DNA of 64,000 bases, from positions 5,785-69,784 of the forward strand of contig CALBTX010000114.1 in the NCBI GenBank assembly GCA_937967685.1, given 5' to 3'. Origin of the DNA: an uncultured Bacillaceae bacterium (GTDB lineage: Bacteria; Bacillota; Bacilli; Caldalkalibacillales; Caldalkalibacillaceae). The notes beneath the pieces are model-generated. The model did not search any database. It saw only the letters and a program-made list of their open reading frames with translations, and had not been told where the DNA came from. The translations under genes and the position numbers were made by a program. Positions 25,096 to 34,158 of the stretch are shown here, piece after piece (position 1 is the stretch's first letter; each line of letters opens with the position of its first letter).

Positions 25096-26316
25096 TTATG
25101 CATGCGGATGACTTAACGTTTGCTCAATCGTCTGCACATCCTTATCTCCCCGTCCCGACAGGCAAACGACGATCAGCTCGCCTGCTTCTGCAATGTGTGC
25201 TCTTTTTTTGGCTTCGGCCAAAGCATGGGCACTTTCAATCGCCGGCAAAATCCCTTCGGTTTGACACAAATCCTGCAAGGCGTTCAACGCCGCTGCATCA
25301 GTGGCGCTCGCATACTCCACGCGATTCGCCGCGGCCAAGTAGGCATGTTCGGGACCGACACCGGGATAGTCCAAACCTGCGGAGATGGAGTGTGCTTCTT
25401 GAATTTGCCCCTGCTCATCCTGCAGCACATAGGTCATCATGCCGTGCAGCACCCCTTTTTTTCCTTTTGTAATCGTGGCCGCATGTTCGGAAGTATCCAA
25501 TCCTTTTCCAGCTGCCTCCACACCGACCAGGCGGACTTGATCATCCGCTAAGAACGGGTAAAACATGCCCATCGCATTGCTTCCCCCGCCGACACAAGCG
25601 ATGATCGTATCTGGCAAACGGTTTTCTTTTTCCATGATTTGGCGTTTCGTTTCATCGCCGATAATACGCTGAAAATCACGCACCATTTGCGGATAAGGAT
25701 GCGGTCCGACGACAGAGCCGATAATATAATGGCAATCATCGACATGACTCACCCAATAGCGAATGGCTTCATTGGTCGCATCTTTTAGCGTTTGCGATCC
25801 GGAACGGACAGGGATGACTTCCGCGCCGAGTAATTTCATGCGAAACACATTTAACGATTGCCGCCTGACATCTTCCTCACCCATAAACACTTTGCACGAT
25901 AAACCGAAACGGGCGGCCACTGTGGCCGAAGCCACACCATGTTGCCCCGCACCCGTCTCGGCAATGATGTTTTGTTTGCCCATTTTTTTAGCCAGCAGCG
26001 CCTGTCCGAGCGCATTGTTAATTTTATGAGCACCGGTATGGTTTAAATCTTCTCTTTTTAAATAAATGACCGCTTTATTCCCCCATGCTTCACTCAGGCG
26101 TTCGGCGCAATAAAGCGAGGTCGGGCGCCCCGCATATTCGCGGAGCAAACGTAAATACTCCCGCTGGAACGATTCATCCTCAGCGATCCGGGCATACGCC
26201 TCTTTCAATTCTTCAATGGCGTTCATTAAAGTTTCCGGGACAAAGGATCCTCCGAACTCTCCAAAACGCCCGTTGTCATCCGGATAGACATAAACTTTCC
26301 GATCAGAATTGAGCAT
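25096..26316 (-). CDS. trpB: Tryptophan synthase beta chain
   Basis: 406 residues; PLP enzyme joining indole and serine. [14 protein letters not shown] at the N-terminus, the PLP lysine in [15 protein letters not shown] (about residue 95), the phosphate loop GGGSNAMG, and [13 protein letters not shown]. Its start overlaps the trpF stop by 14 bases. Confidence 0.97.
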   Translation of the reverse strand: MLNSDRKVYVYPDDNGRFGEFGGSFVPETLMNAIEELKEAYARIAEDESFQREYLRLLREYAGRPTSLYCAERLSEAWGNKAVIYLKREDLNHTGAHKINNALGQALLAKKMGKQNIIAETGAGQHGVASATVAARFGLSCKVFMGEEDVRRQSLNVFRMKLLGAEVIPVRSGSQTLKDATNEAIRYWVSHVDDCHYIIGSVVGPHPYPQMVRDFQRIIGDETKRQIMEKENRLPDTIIACVGGGSNAMGMFYPFLADDQVRLVGVEAAGKGLDTSEHAATITKGKKGVLHGMMTYVLQDEQGQIQEAHSISAGLDYPGVGPEHAYLAAANRVEYASATDAAALNALQDLCQTEGILPAIESAHALAEAKKRAHIAEAGELIVVCLSGRGDKDVQTIEQTLSHPHA

Positions 26317-27082
26317 GTTGATGAACTCCTTTGAGCAACGCTTTAATTTTCTCTCCGTCTTTGCCGAAATCAGTTTCTACTCCGCTGGATACATCGATTC
26401 CGTCGATCGGAAAATCACGCACCAGTTCAGCCACATTGTCCGGGGTGATGCCTCCGGCAATCATTAAGGAAAGGGGAGCCTCTCCGGAAGCATTCCCTGA
26501 TCCGCGTATGTGCCGATCGATGCCTCTTTCGGCCTGATCCATTATGTGGCGAATTTCGGGAATGACGGACCAATCGAACGTGACACCGGTACCGCCTGAC
26601 CGCCCTTTCACTTTCGTATCTAATAATATACTATCGACCACATTTAAGTAAGACCCGAGGCTGTACTGATCTGATTTTGTTATGGGCAGGTCTTTGGAAA
26701 TGGCATCGGCAGCAGCCGGCAAACGGTGCCTTTGTTTGCGATCGATGGCGATCACCTTCCAAATTTCAAACCTCCGCTTCTCGCGCAAGCGGCGGCAATA
26801 ATCAGGACTTTCTTTCCCGTGCAGCTGAATGCGCGCGATGCCGGTAAGAGCGGTCGTTTCCAGTATTTCTTCTTCAGGTTGGTCGAGAAAAACCGCGACC
26901 GCTTTTTCCCGCAATGGCGGATATTTGCCCAGCCAAACGGCGACTTGATCAGCCGAAACAACCCGCTTGCTTTTCGGTGTGAAAATAAAGCCGACATAAT
27001 CAATGGCCGTTAAAAAAGGGACGATGGTCTCAACGTCCTCATCCCGGTGATGACCGCATATTTTTACTTTCAGACCGCTCAC
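26303..27082 (-). CDS. trpF: Phosphoribosylanthranilate isomerase
   Basis: 259 residues, somewhat longer than the usual 205-220. Catalytic Cys in V-K-I-C-G at the N-terminus, [23 protein letters not shown] with the general acid Asp, and [10 protein letters not shown] and GIDVSSGVE at the phosphate site. The extra length lies in two loops (about residues 118-135 and 187-198). 54 bases after trpC. Confidence 0.94.
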   Translation of the reverse strand: MSGLKVKICGHHRDEDVETIVPFLTAIDYVGFIFTPKSKRVVSADQVAVWLGKYPPLREKAVAVFLDQPEEEILETTALTGIARIQLHGKESPDYCRRLREKRRFEIWKVIAIDRKQRHRLPAAADAISKDLPITKSDQYSLGSYLNVVDSILLDTKVKGRSGGTGVTFDWSVIPEIRHIMDQAERGIDRHIRGSGNASGEAPLSLMIAGGITPDNVAELVRDFPIDGIDVSSGVETDFGKDGEKIKALLKGVHQHAQF

Positions 27083-27136
27083 TGGCTCACTCCCTTTCTG
27101 CCGGAGACTGGTGTTGGCTTCGCGTTAGATTCGGCC

Positions 27137-27910
27137 TCAAGTATAAAGCGCTGCCACGGCCTTTTCCAGTTCATTTTGCCTCATCAAGTATTCTCCGATT
27201 AAAAAGCCGTTGACTCCAAGCTGTTCCAGCGTGCGCATCGTTCGGGCATCATGTATCCCGCTTTCAGAGATGACCAAGGTGCCTTCGGGAACGTAAGGAA
27301 GAAGCGTTTTCGTCACTTCGGGACTGGTGCTGAACGTTGTCAAATCCCGGTTGTTAATGCCAATCAACTTGGGCTTAATTTTGGAAAAAACACGCTGAAT
27401 TTCTTCTCGAGTGGACACTTCGATGAGACAGTCCAGACCGACTTGGCCTGCCAATTCATAAAGATCAGCCAATAATTCGGCAGAAAGCGCCTTGGCAATC
27501 AAAAGGATGGCATCCGCGCCAAGCTCGACACTTTGTTGGATTTGCAGTGGATCGACAATAAAATCCTTGCGTAGAACGGGAAGTTGAACTTTTTCTTTAA
27601 TTTGGGCGATAAATGAAGGGTCGCCTTGAAAATACGTTTGGTCCGTTAATACGGAAAGGCAATCGGCTCCCGCCCGTTCGTACGCCTGGGCGATCTGAAC
27701 GGGATGAAAATCTTTGCGCAGCACACCTTTGGACGGGGAAGCTTTTTTGATCTCAGCAATTAATGCCGAACGACGCTTCGGCTTTTGCAAGGCTTCCATG
27801 AATGAATATGTCGGTATCGGTCGCTCCTGAACGGTGAGCTGATAATGATAGTTGGATGCATACAGTTGCCGAACTTCATCCTTTTTCGTCTTTAAAATTT
27901 GATCAAGCAT
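27137..27910 (-). CDS. trpC: Indole-3-glycerol phosphate synthase
   Basis: 257-residue TIM barrel. SALIAEIKKASPSKG carries the catalytic Lys and Glu, with further motifs VLTDQTYFQGD, LRKDFIVDP (Lys) and GINNRDLTTF. Its ATG lies inside the last codons of trpD (8-base overlap). Confidence 0.97.
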   Translation of the reverse strand: MLDQILKTKKDEVRQLYASNYHYQLTVQERPIPTYSFMEALQKPKRRSALIAEIKKASPSKGVLRKDFHPVQIAQAYERAGADCLSVLTDQTYFQGDPSFIAQIKEKVQLPVLRKDFIVDPLQIQQSVELGADAILLIAKALSAELLADLYELAGQVGLDCLIEVSTREEIQRVFSKIKPKLIGINNRDLTTFSTSPEVTKTLLPYVPEGTLVISESGIHDARTMRTLEQLGVNGFLIGEYLMRQNELEKAVAALYT

Positions 27911-28931
27911 GTTTCAGGGCACCCTTTCTGGATATCATCCGCTGATAATGTTGCTGAACTTTCCCGCTGTCAAGCAATGCTTTGGCCAGTTGCACGCCTT
28001 CAGCCATGTTTTTTGCTTTGCCTCCCACATATAAAGCTGCCCCGGCATTAAAGGCAACGATGTTGTACGCTGCACTGCGATTGTTTCCGGCAAACACATC
28101 GCGGATTATGGCGGCGCTCTGGCTGGCATTTTGAACTTGAATATGTGTAAGAGGATATCGTTTTAAGCCGACTTCTTCTGGAGTCAGGAGATATTGCCGA
28201 ATGGTGCCTGCTTTCAATTCGGTCACCCTGGTCGGCCCGGAAATGGATAATTCGTCCAAACCGTCTTCCCCTTTGACAATGAGCACGTGACGCGAACCTA
28301 ATTCCTTTAAGGTTTCGGCAATTTTTAGACTGTAGGCGTCATCATACACGCCGATCACCTGGTTTTTAGCTCCCGCCGGATTGGTCAGCGGTCCCAGCAG
28401 ATTGAAAACCGTTCGGAAGCCGATTTCTTTACGGGTCGGGGCGACATGCTTCATCGCTTGATGATAAAGGGGGGCAAACATGAAGCACATATGATCCGTG
28501 CGCAAAGCCTCCCGTATGCCTTCCGCCGATATTTTGACGGGCAACCCGAGTTCTTCAAGGACATCGGCACTCCCGCTCAAACTGGAAACCGAACGGTTGC
28601 CGTGCTTGGCGATATTCAGGCCGGCTGACGAAGCGACAATGGCACTCGCCGTGGAAATGTTAAACGTGTTCGTTCCGTCTCCCCCTGTTCCACACGTATC
28701 AACCACAGGGGCCAAGTCATCGACAGGGACCATTAAAGCATGATCCCTCATCGCTTCAGTTAGACCGATCAATTCTTCCGTTTCGATCCCCCTGAAACTC
28801 AACAACGTGATAAAACTGCTCATTTGTGACGGCGTCGCTTTTCCTTGCAGAATGATGCGCATCGCCTCATAACTCGTCTTCCTCGTCAAGATTTCTTTGT
28901 TCATCAGTTGACTGAGCACTTTTTTAAACAT
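27903..28931 (-). CDS. trpD: Anthranilate phosphoribosyltransferase
   Basis: 342 residues from ATG 28931 (M-F-K-K-V-L), with GGGGGATGGGG as ribosome-binding site; an upstream extension is inside trpE and not supported. PRPP site DTCGTGGDGTNTFNIST, KHGNRSVSSLSGSADVLEELG, and DGLDELSISGPTRVTEL. Overlaps the trpE stop by 8 bases. Confidence 0.96.
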   Translation of the reverse strand: MFKKVLSQLMNKEILTRKTSYEAMRIILQGKATPSQMSSFITLLSFRGIETEELIGLTEAMRDHALMVPVDDLAPVVDTCGTGGDGTNTFNISTASAIVASSAGLNIAKHGNRSVSSLSGSADVLEELGLPVKISAEGIREALRTDHMCFMFAPLYHQAMKHVAPTRKEIGFRTVFNLLGPLTNPAGAKNQVIGVYDDAYSLKIAETLKELGSRHVLIVKGEDGLDELSISGPTRVTELKAGTIRQYLLTPEEVGLKRYPLTHIQVQNASQSAAIIRDVFAGNNRSAAYNIVAFNAGAALYVGGKAKNMAEGVQLAKALLDSGKVQQHYQRMISRKGALKHA

Positions 28932-30501
28932 GGACCCCATCCCCCTGATTTGTTCGCTCAAAAATTTTTTCGGCCAACTGAACGGCAACGAGCATCGCTC
29001 GAGCTTTATTCCGGGTTTCCTGCCATTCTTTCTCCGGTACGGAGTCAGCGACAATGCCTGCCCCGGCCTGGATATGAGCCTTGCCGTCATGAACAAAGAT
29101 CGTTCGAATCGCGATGCAGGAATCATGATTTCCCGAAAACGAAAAATACCCGACCGCGCCGGAATAAGCATGACGTGCGTCATTTTCCAATTCAGCCACG
29201 ATTTCCATGGCCCGAATTTTGGGAGCCCCGGTCACTGTTCCCGCCGGGAAACAAGCGAATAAAGCGTCTACGGCATCATGTCCGTCCTTCATTTGGCCTT
29301 CAACAGTGGAGCAAATATGCATGACATGAGAAAATTTTTCAATCTGCATATGTTTAGTGACTTGCACCGTTCCGAACTGAGCCACCCGACCGATATCGTT
29401 TCGTCCAAGATCAAGAAGCATGTGATGTTCGGCCCGCTCTTTTTCGTCCGCCAGCAGTTCTCTGGCCAACGCTTCATCCTCTTCCTTCGTTTTTCCTCTC
29501 GGCCTTGTCCCCGCGATTGGATTGGTTTCCGCCTTGTTCCCGACCAATTTGACCAGCCTTTCCGGTGAGCTACCGATAATGTTGATCCCATCCCCCAAAT
29601 CGAGATAGTACAGATAAGGAGACGGGTTGACCATCCTGAGCACACGGTATATATTGAACGGATCCGTTTCGATATCGAGGGTGAAACGCTGGGACAACAC
29701 GGTTTGAAAGACATCGCCAGCCCGAATGTATTTTTTGATTTTCTGTACAGATTCAAGGAAAGACTGCCGGTCAAAATTAGAACTGACTTGAGACCAATCC
29801 ACTTGAGGCCGTTCACTCGGAAGATGAAACAGTTCAAATTCATCCTGTTTCAGCCGTTTAAATACGCGATCAATCCGTCTAGAAATGTGCGCACACGTTT
29901 CTTCGTAACTCAATTTTAATTCCTCTTCGGTTTGTGCCCGGTCCACTCTCAAATGAGAAATAAAGGTGATCTCCTGTTGCAAATGATCAAAGGCAATCAT
30001 TTCGTCGCAAAACATCAAGCGGATCTGATCCTGTTCAAAAATGTCTTGTCTATGTTTCGGAATGTCCTCAACCAACGTTATCGCATCATAACCGACGTAA
30101 CCGATCGCACCTCCGCTGAATGGGGGAAGGTCCAGCTCCTGCGGAACTCTGTACGTTCGCAACAATTTTTTTAAGAGCTCCAAGGGTTGGTTGCTGACCC
30201 GCGAGGCAAACAACTCGTCGGAAAAAAGACTGTCCTTCGCCGGACCATCCGATCGCAGTGGTTCGATATACCCCTTCCCATCGCGTACGGAAAACACGAC
30301 AAAGGGTCGATTGCCGATAAACGAATATCTGCCCCACTGTTCGCCGCCTTCGACACTTTCAAGCAAAAAGGAGTAAGCTTCTTTCACTTGTTGAAAGAGA
30401 CGAATCGGAGTTAAATTGTCTGACCATACCTTTCGACTGATCGGAATAAAGGAATACGTGTCTTTCAAACGCAACACTTCTTCAAAGGAAGGATAAAACA
30501 T
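28924..30501 (-). CDS. trpE: Anthranilate synthase component I
   Basis: 525 residues from ATG 30501 (M-F-Y-P-S-F-E-E), behind GAAGGGG; longer upstream frames run through the leader terminator and are rejected. The chorismate-binding domain is in the C-terminal half: GDVFQTVLSQRF, NPSPYLYYLDLGD, IAGTRPRGKTKEEDE, HMLLDLGRNDIGR, GAPKIRAMEI. The regulatory N-terminal domain has the LLES element for tryptophan feedback. No trpG lies here; Bacilli usually share the folate-operon glutamine amidotransferase. First gene of trpEDCFBA, under the TRAP-type leader. Confidence 0.97.
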   Translation of the reverse strand: MFYPSFEEVLRLKDTYSFIPISRKVWSDNLTPIRLFQQVKEAYSFLLESVEGGEQWGRYSFIGNRPFVVFSVRDGKGYIEPLRSDGPAKDSLFSDELFASRVSNQPLELLKKLLRTYRVPQELDLPPFSGGAIGYVGYDAITLVEDIPKHRQDIFEQDQIRLMFCDEMIAFDHLQQEITFISHLRVDRAQTEEELKLSYEETCAHISRRIDRVFKRLKQDEFELFHLPSERPQVDWSQVSSNFDRQSFLESVQKIKKYIRAGDVFQTVLSQRFTLDIETDPFNIYRVLRMVNPSPYLYYLDLGDGINIIGSSPERLVKLVGNKAETNPIAGTRPRGKTKEEDEALARELLADEKERAEHHMLLDLGRNDIGRVAQFGTVQVTKHMQIEKFSHVMHICSTVEGQMKDGHDAVDALFACFPAGTVTGAPKIRAMEIVAELENDARHAYSGAVGYFSFSGNHDSCIAIRTIFVHDGKAHIQAGAGIVADSVPEKEWQETRNKARAMLVAVQLAEKIFERTNQGDGVHV

Positions 30502-30615
30502 AGGTGAACACCCCTTCAATTGGAGTTGAAGAGGAATCAAGAGAGGATCTGGACATGCCCGAGGAGGAAATGCATTTGGGAGTATGGCGCGGACAAATGG
30601 ACAAGCAAACGCCCT

Positions 30616-30646
30616 TAAAAAATAAAAACAGGGCCCGGAAGCCCTG
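30616..30646 (-). terminator. trp leader attenuator (intrinsic terminator)
   Basis: Minus-strand arms CAGGGC (30641-30646) and GCCCTG (30629-30634) with loop TTCCGG, then T5-A-T6. It lies upstream of trpE and 80 bases downstream of the TRAP triplets. Confidence 0.92.
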
Positions 30647-30726
30647 CGCATGTTTCCTTGAAGACATACTTCAAACTTGGGACGATCTGCAGTCGTTGCT
30701 TTGACCGTCTCAAGTAGAAAGACGTT

Positions 30727-30779
30727 CTCCTGCTAGGCTCTCCTCTGCTCAACTCTCTCCACTTTGCTAAACTCTACTC
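30727..30779 (-). promoter_or_regulatory. TRAP-binding site: ten GAG/UAG triplets
   Basis: In transcript order: GAG, GAG, UAG, (7-base gap), GAG, GAG, GAG, GAG, GAG, UAG, GAG, mostly with 2-base spacers (1-3). Two more GAG lie upstream at 30794-30796 and 30816-30818. This is the target layout of the 11-subunit TRAP protein, whose gene mtrB is at 39962. Tryptophan-loaded TRAP should favour the downstream terminator. Confidence 0.9.
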
Positions 30780-30872
30780 ATGCTTTAATGCAACTCGTAA
30801 ATCCTTTTAAATCAACTCAACATGATATGAAACGCTATGTTATGAATCGCTCCCTCATATGCTGTTAATTGG

Positions 30873-30902
30873 ATTTTAACTTAAAGCATAGGGTGACGTC
30901 AA
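30873..30902 (-). promoter_or_regulatory. Sigma-A promoter of trpEDCFBA
   Basis: Minus strand: TTGACG (30897-30902), an 18-base spacer and TAAAAT (30873-30878). It lies just downstream of the ATP-sulfurylase-like gene. Confidence 0.75.
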
Positions 30903-30919
30903 GCAATTTAAGCATGTGT

Positions 30920-32650
30920 CTACTTTTTGACACTTTCTTTCTGCTCGGCGGGTTCGTCGCTCCCTCTGTACCGAGCGTACGGCAAGGGATTCCACGTCCG
31001 GTATGCCAAATCTTCTTTGCGCAATGCTGCCGGAATTTCATCCAGAATTTTTTTGGCGGCAGCAAGCTCGCGTTGTGCCTCTTCCTTGTCCTGGTACATG
31101 AATTCATCTGAAGCTGTCTCAGGCGCTTGCGCCACTTTTTCTTCCAAGTCCTCTACAACCATTTTTTGTTGGGATCTCATGGCATCGCGGGCTTGCTTTC
31201 TCCATTCTGGATGCAGATCACGGTTGGTATCTCCTATTGAACTGAATTCTTCAAACACTTCACTGTAGACGCGATCGGCATTGAGCCTCACATCCATCAC
31301 CGCGGCTTCCAAGTCACGTATATTCAGCTCATCAGGGCTTAACGGCACATCGCGCTTCGGACCGCCCAATCTTGTTCTTTCCAGATAGAAGGGGAAAGTG
31401 CCTTTAACGATTTTGCCTACAGGGGAGATCGACTGCTTGTTTTCGTCAACACCTTTAGGCTGGATGCCCTGCATGGCGATGCGAGCAGACTCTGGCCGGA
31501 CGATTTCCTTGGGCGGCAAGATGCCATGGCGCAGCATTTCGCGAATATTCGTTCCCGAGATGTTAATGCGCAAGCTATCATCGTGGCGGCACGTTTGCAC
31601 GGTTGCCAGACTCGCACAACGCAGGCAATAGAAAACTTCGTGGAACAGGCGAATATCAATCCCCATTTCTTCCGGGGTAAATTCATCGAATATCGAATGG
31701 CTGGCATACTTGTCGTAATAGTCCCCGATACCGGCATGGTCACGGCCGATCAGCGCGTGGGTACAACCATAGTTTTTCATGATCAGCGCGTGCAACACGG
31801 CTTCACGGGGACCGGCAAAAATATATGTCACCCTTAACGGAGAAAGAATGGACCGTTCTTTCGGATAATAAGTCTCGATCACACTCCGATAAGCCAGCAT
31901 GCGGAATTCATGGCGGGTATACTCTCGTTTGGCCATTTCCACCAGCGGCTGGAGCAGTAAACCGTCAATTTCTTCAAGCGCATTTCGGTGAATATATTCG
32001 TGACCGCGGTGCAAAGGATTGGCACCGGTAATAAATCCGGCAACAGAACGAAACTTCTTATCTTCATAAAATAAATGCCACGTATCTTTCGGTTCCATGC
32101 GCAATTTTTCAAAAGGACCCCAATTCGCGCGGCGTAATAGTTTCAATGGCCCCCCTAACGCATATTCTCCCATTCGGCGGTAAATCGAATCAACACCGGG
32201 ATGATTGCGATCATTCGTGCCGAAAAGATGGCGCGCGCGCTCTTCCTTATCATAAGCAAATATATCTTCGATTTTAAGGATGGCGACCGGCTCTTTCGTG
32301 TCATCAGCGAGAGCCACTTCATCTCCAACCGACAGTGATTGAACCACTTCTTGATTGCGCTTGCCTATAGGAGCGAAGCTTAAGGGAACCGGCCAGATCA
32401 GGCCATTACTTAGCCGGCCGTTTTTAAGAACCGATTTGTAATCAGCTTCATTCATAAAACCCTCATTTGGTGATAGAACGCCGGTGGCAATCATTTCGAT
32501 CGTGATCACTGCTTCTAAATCAACAACAATCATCGGCAGCTCTTTGGCCCTTGCTAGTTCCTCATCTCTTTCCCGTCCGGTTAAAACGGTATTGACTAGT
32601 TTCCCGCCGTGTGGCTTCTGCGGATAGTTGGCAAACAGTGCTTGATCCAT
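30920..32650 (-). CDS. ATP-sulfurylase-like protein with altered substrate motif and extra C-terminus
   Basis: 576 residues. Residues 1-387 follow sulfate adenylyltransferase: TGVLSPNEGFM, GRLSNGLIWPVPL, FAGPREAVLHALI, GRDHAGIGDYY (302-311) and the zinc-type cluster C342, C345, C354, H356 found in the Thermus/archaeal subtype. The nucleotide/sulfate motif, normally Q-T-R-N-P-x-H-x-x-H-E, reads T-G-A-N-P-L-H-R-G-H-E (208-218), so the Gln and sulfate-binding Arg are gone. Residues 388-576 are an extra charged, largely helical domain without an APS-kinase P-loop. It lies between aroB and trpE, where B. subtilis has aroH. It may adenylylate another substrate; sulfate activation is doubtful. Confidence 0.8.
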   Translation of the reverse strand: MDQALFANYPQKPHGGKLVNTVLTGRERDEELARAKELPMIVVDLEAVITIEMIATGVLSPNEGFMNEADYKSVLKNGRLSNGLIWPVPLSFAPIGKRNQEVVQSLSVGDEVALADDTKEPVAILKIEDIFAYDKEERARHLFGTNDRNHPGVDSIYRRMGEYALGGPLKLLRRANWGPFEKLRMEPKDTWHLFYEDKKFRSVAGFITGANPLHRGHEYIHRNALEEIDGLLLQPLVEMAKREYTRHEFRMLAYRSVIETYYPKERSILSPLRVTYIFAGPREAVLHALIMKNYGCTHALIGRDHAGIGDYYDKYASHSIFDEFTPEEMGIDIRLFHEVFYCLRCASLATVQTCRHDDSLRINISGTNIREMLRHGILPPKEIVRPESARIAMQGIQPKGVDENKQSISPVGKIVKGTFPFYLERTRLGGPKRDVPLSPDELNIRDLEAAVMDVRLNADRVYSEVFEEFSSIGDTNRDLHPEWRKQARDAMRSQQKMVVEDLEEKVAQAPETASDEFMYQDKEEAQRELAAAKKILDEIPAALRKEDLAYRTWNPLPYARYRGSDEPAEQKESVKK

Positions 32651-32684
32651 TATGTTTCTCCTCCCCGTGAATCTTATTGAGTAT

Positions 32685-32981
32685 TTATCGCCTTTGATTT
32701 GCTGAACATAAACGGTACTTCATTAAATGGATATGAAAAATGGCGATCGGTATGAAATGTTTGTTAGATGGTGTCAGAGACAAAACTTCCCGTTCTATTA
32801 AAATGATGAAAGAAATCGGAAACGCTTTCACATCTGTAAAAAGATTCGCCAAGAGCATGCGCATGCTTTGACTGTCATGTTCGTTTTGCACGAAGATTAT
32901 TTTTAATTCGATATTAACATTTTTGGCCCAGTTAGAAAAGAGGGCAATTTTTTTAAAAAAAGGAAGTGTAAGTTTAATCAT
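32685..32981 (-). CDS. Small HPr/Crh-like protein lacking the active-site histidine (tentative)
   Basis: 98 residues from ATG 32981, behind AGGTGAG. Residues 8-48 can be laid without gaps on HPr/Crh: helix 1 (KIALFSNWAKNVNIELKIIF) corresponds to HPr's PATLLVQTASKF...I-x-L-x-Y, and D-S-Q-S-M-R-M-L-L-A-N-L corresponds to N-L-K-S-I-M-G-V-M-S-L-G, with the regulatory serine in place. The H-A-R-P active site is absent, as in Crh. The C-terminal 35 residues do not fit HPr and may be diverged. It sits between aroB and the ATP-sulfurylase-like gene. It may be a substrate of the HPr kinase paralogue at 19199. Hand alignment only. Confidence 0.4.
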   Translation of the reverse strand: MIKLTLPFFKKIALFSNWAKNVNIELKIIFVQNEHDSQSMRMLLANLFTDVKAFPISFIILIEREVLSLTPSNKHFIPIAIFHIHLMKYRLCSANQRR

Positions 32982-33057
32982 TGGTTTTAGCTCACCTTTT
33001 GCATCAGGTTCACGAAGAGACACCTCTATCAGTTAAATGCATCAATGAATGCTTTCT

Positions 33058-34158
33058 TTATTTAGCTGAAGACCACGCTTTGACGATCAAAGCAGGTTCC
33101 ACATCCCGAACCAATTCAGCCCGTCCGATTTCAGGCATCAGCACTAGATTCAGTGCGTTGCCCACCGCTTTTTTATCGGCATACATTTTATCAATCACTT
33201 GCTGGACATCCCAGGGCAGTTGCTGCCATGAAACGGGAAGACCGTATGCTTCGAGCAAGCGTATCACCTGTTCGGCCAAATCGTTTTTCTCGTACACATA
33301 TTCACTCACTTTGGCGGCCAAGACCATTCCGATGGAAACGGCTTCCCCGTGAGTCAAAGCGCCATATTTCCCCAGCGCTTCAAAAGCATGGGCAAATGTA
33401 TGACCATAATTCAAGATGGCCCGCCTTCCCTGCTCCTTTTCATCTTCAGCCACGACAGCACTTTTGATTGCACAGGCCCGGCCGATCGCTTTAGAGATGT
33501 AAGGCTCTTCCAGAGCCAAACATGGCTTGCGATAGATCCACAACCATTCAGCGAAATCCGCATCCTGAATAAAGGCATGTTTAAGCACTTCGGCAAAGCC
33601 GGACCGGATTTGTCTTTTTGGTAAAGTGGCCAGCGTTTTCGTATCATAAATGACTGCCAACGGCTGATAAAAAGCGCCGATTAAATTTTTGCCCAATGTA
33701 TGGTTGATGGCCACCTTCCCTCCCACGCTGCTGTCATGAGCCAAAAGGGTTGTCGGCAGCTGGACAAAGGGGATGCCGCGCATAAACGTGCTGGCCACAA
33801 AGCCGGCCAAATCACCGACCACGCCTCCGCCCAAGGCCAAGACGACGCTTTTCCGATCCAGCTTTTGTTCGAGGGCATAGGTGATCACTTGTTCATACAC
33901 CTGTAAGGATTTGGATGATTCTCCCGCGGGCACGGCATATCGCCAAACTGAATAGCCGGCGTCTGCCAGTCTTTGCTGGAGTCCATGGCCGTAAAGAGCG
34001 TCAACCTGCTCATCGGTGACGATCAATAACTTCCGGTTTGTATCGATAGGCAGCCGCTGTAAATAAAAAGCGATGTTAGCTAGCAGATCATCTCCGATCC
34101 AGATCGGGTAAGCCTTCTCCCCCAAAGGTACGGTTAAAGATTGGACGGTTGTTCCCAT
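33058..34158 (-). CDS. aroB: 3-dehydroquinate synthase
   Basis: 366 residues; second shikimate step, NAD- and metal-dependent. VLALGGGVVGDLAGFVASTFMRG, PTTLLAHDSSVGGKVAIN, FAEVLKHAFI, and metal ligands in LNYGHTFAHAFE and LTHGEAVSIGM. Directly abuts the aroC stop. Confidence 0.97.
   Translation of the reverse strand: MGTTVQSLTVPLGEKAYPIWIGDDLLANIAFYLQRLPIDTNRKLLIVTDEQVDALYGHGLQQRLADAGYSVWRYAVPAGESSKSLQVYEQVITYALEQKLDRKSVVLALGGGVVGDLAGFVASTFMRGIPFVQLPTTLLAHDSSVGGKVAINHTLGKNLIGAFYQPLAVIYDTKTLATLPKRQIRSGFAEVLKHAFIQDADFAEWLWIYRKPCLALEEPYISKAIGRACAIKSAVVAEDEKEQGRRAILNYGHTFAHAFEALGKYGALTHGEAVSIGMVLAAKVSEYVYEKNDLAEQVIRLLEAYGLPVSWQQLPWDVQQVIDKMYADKKAVGNALNLVLMPEIGRAELVRDVEPALIVKAWSSAK

Larger units (their letters stand above)
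30502..30919 (-). promoter_or_regulatory. trp operon leader region (418 bp without a gene)
   Basis: On the minus strand this contains, in order, a sigma-A promoter, a cluster of GAG/UAG triplets (TRAP site), several small hairpins (arms TTGAAG/CTTCAA and ACGA/TCGT), a GC-rich terminator with a T-rich tail, about 110 bases of spacer, and the trpE ribosome-binding site. No T-box consensus is present. Confidence 0.85.

Noticed and set aside
30502..30919. T-box (tRNA-Trp) control of trp operon
   Set aside because: No AGGGTGGnACCGCG-type T-box sequence or specifier stem; the TRAP triplets explain the leader.
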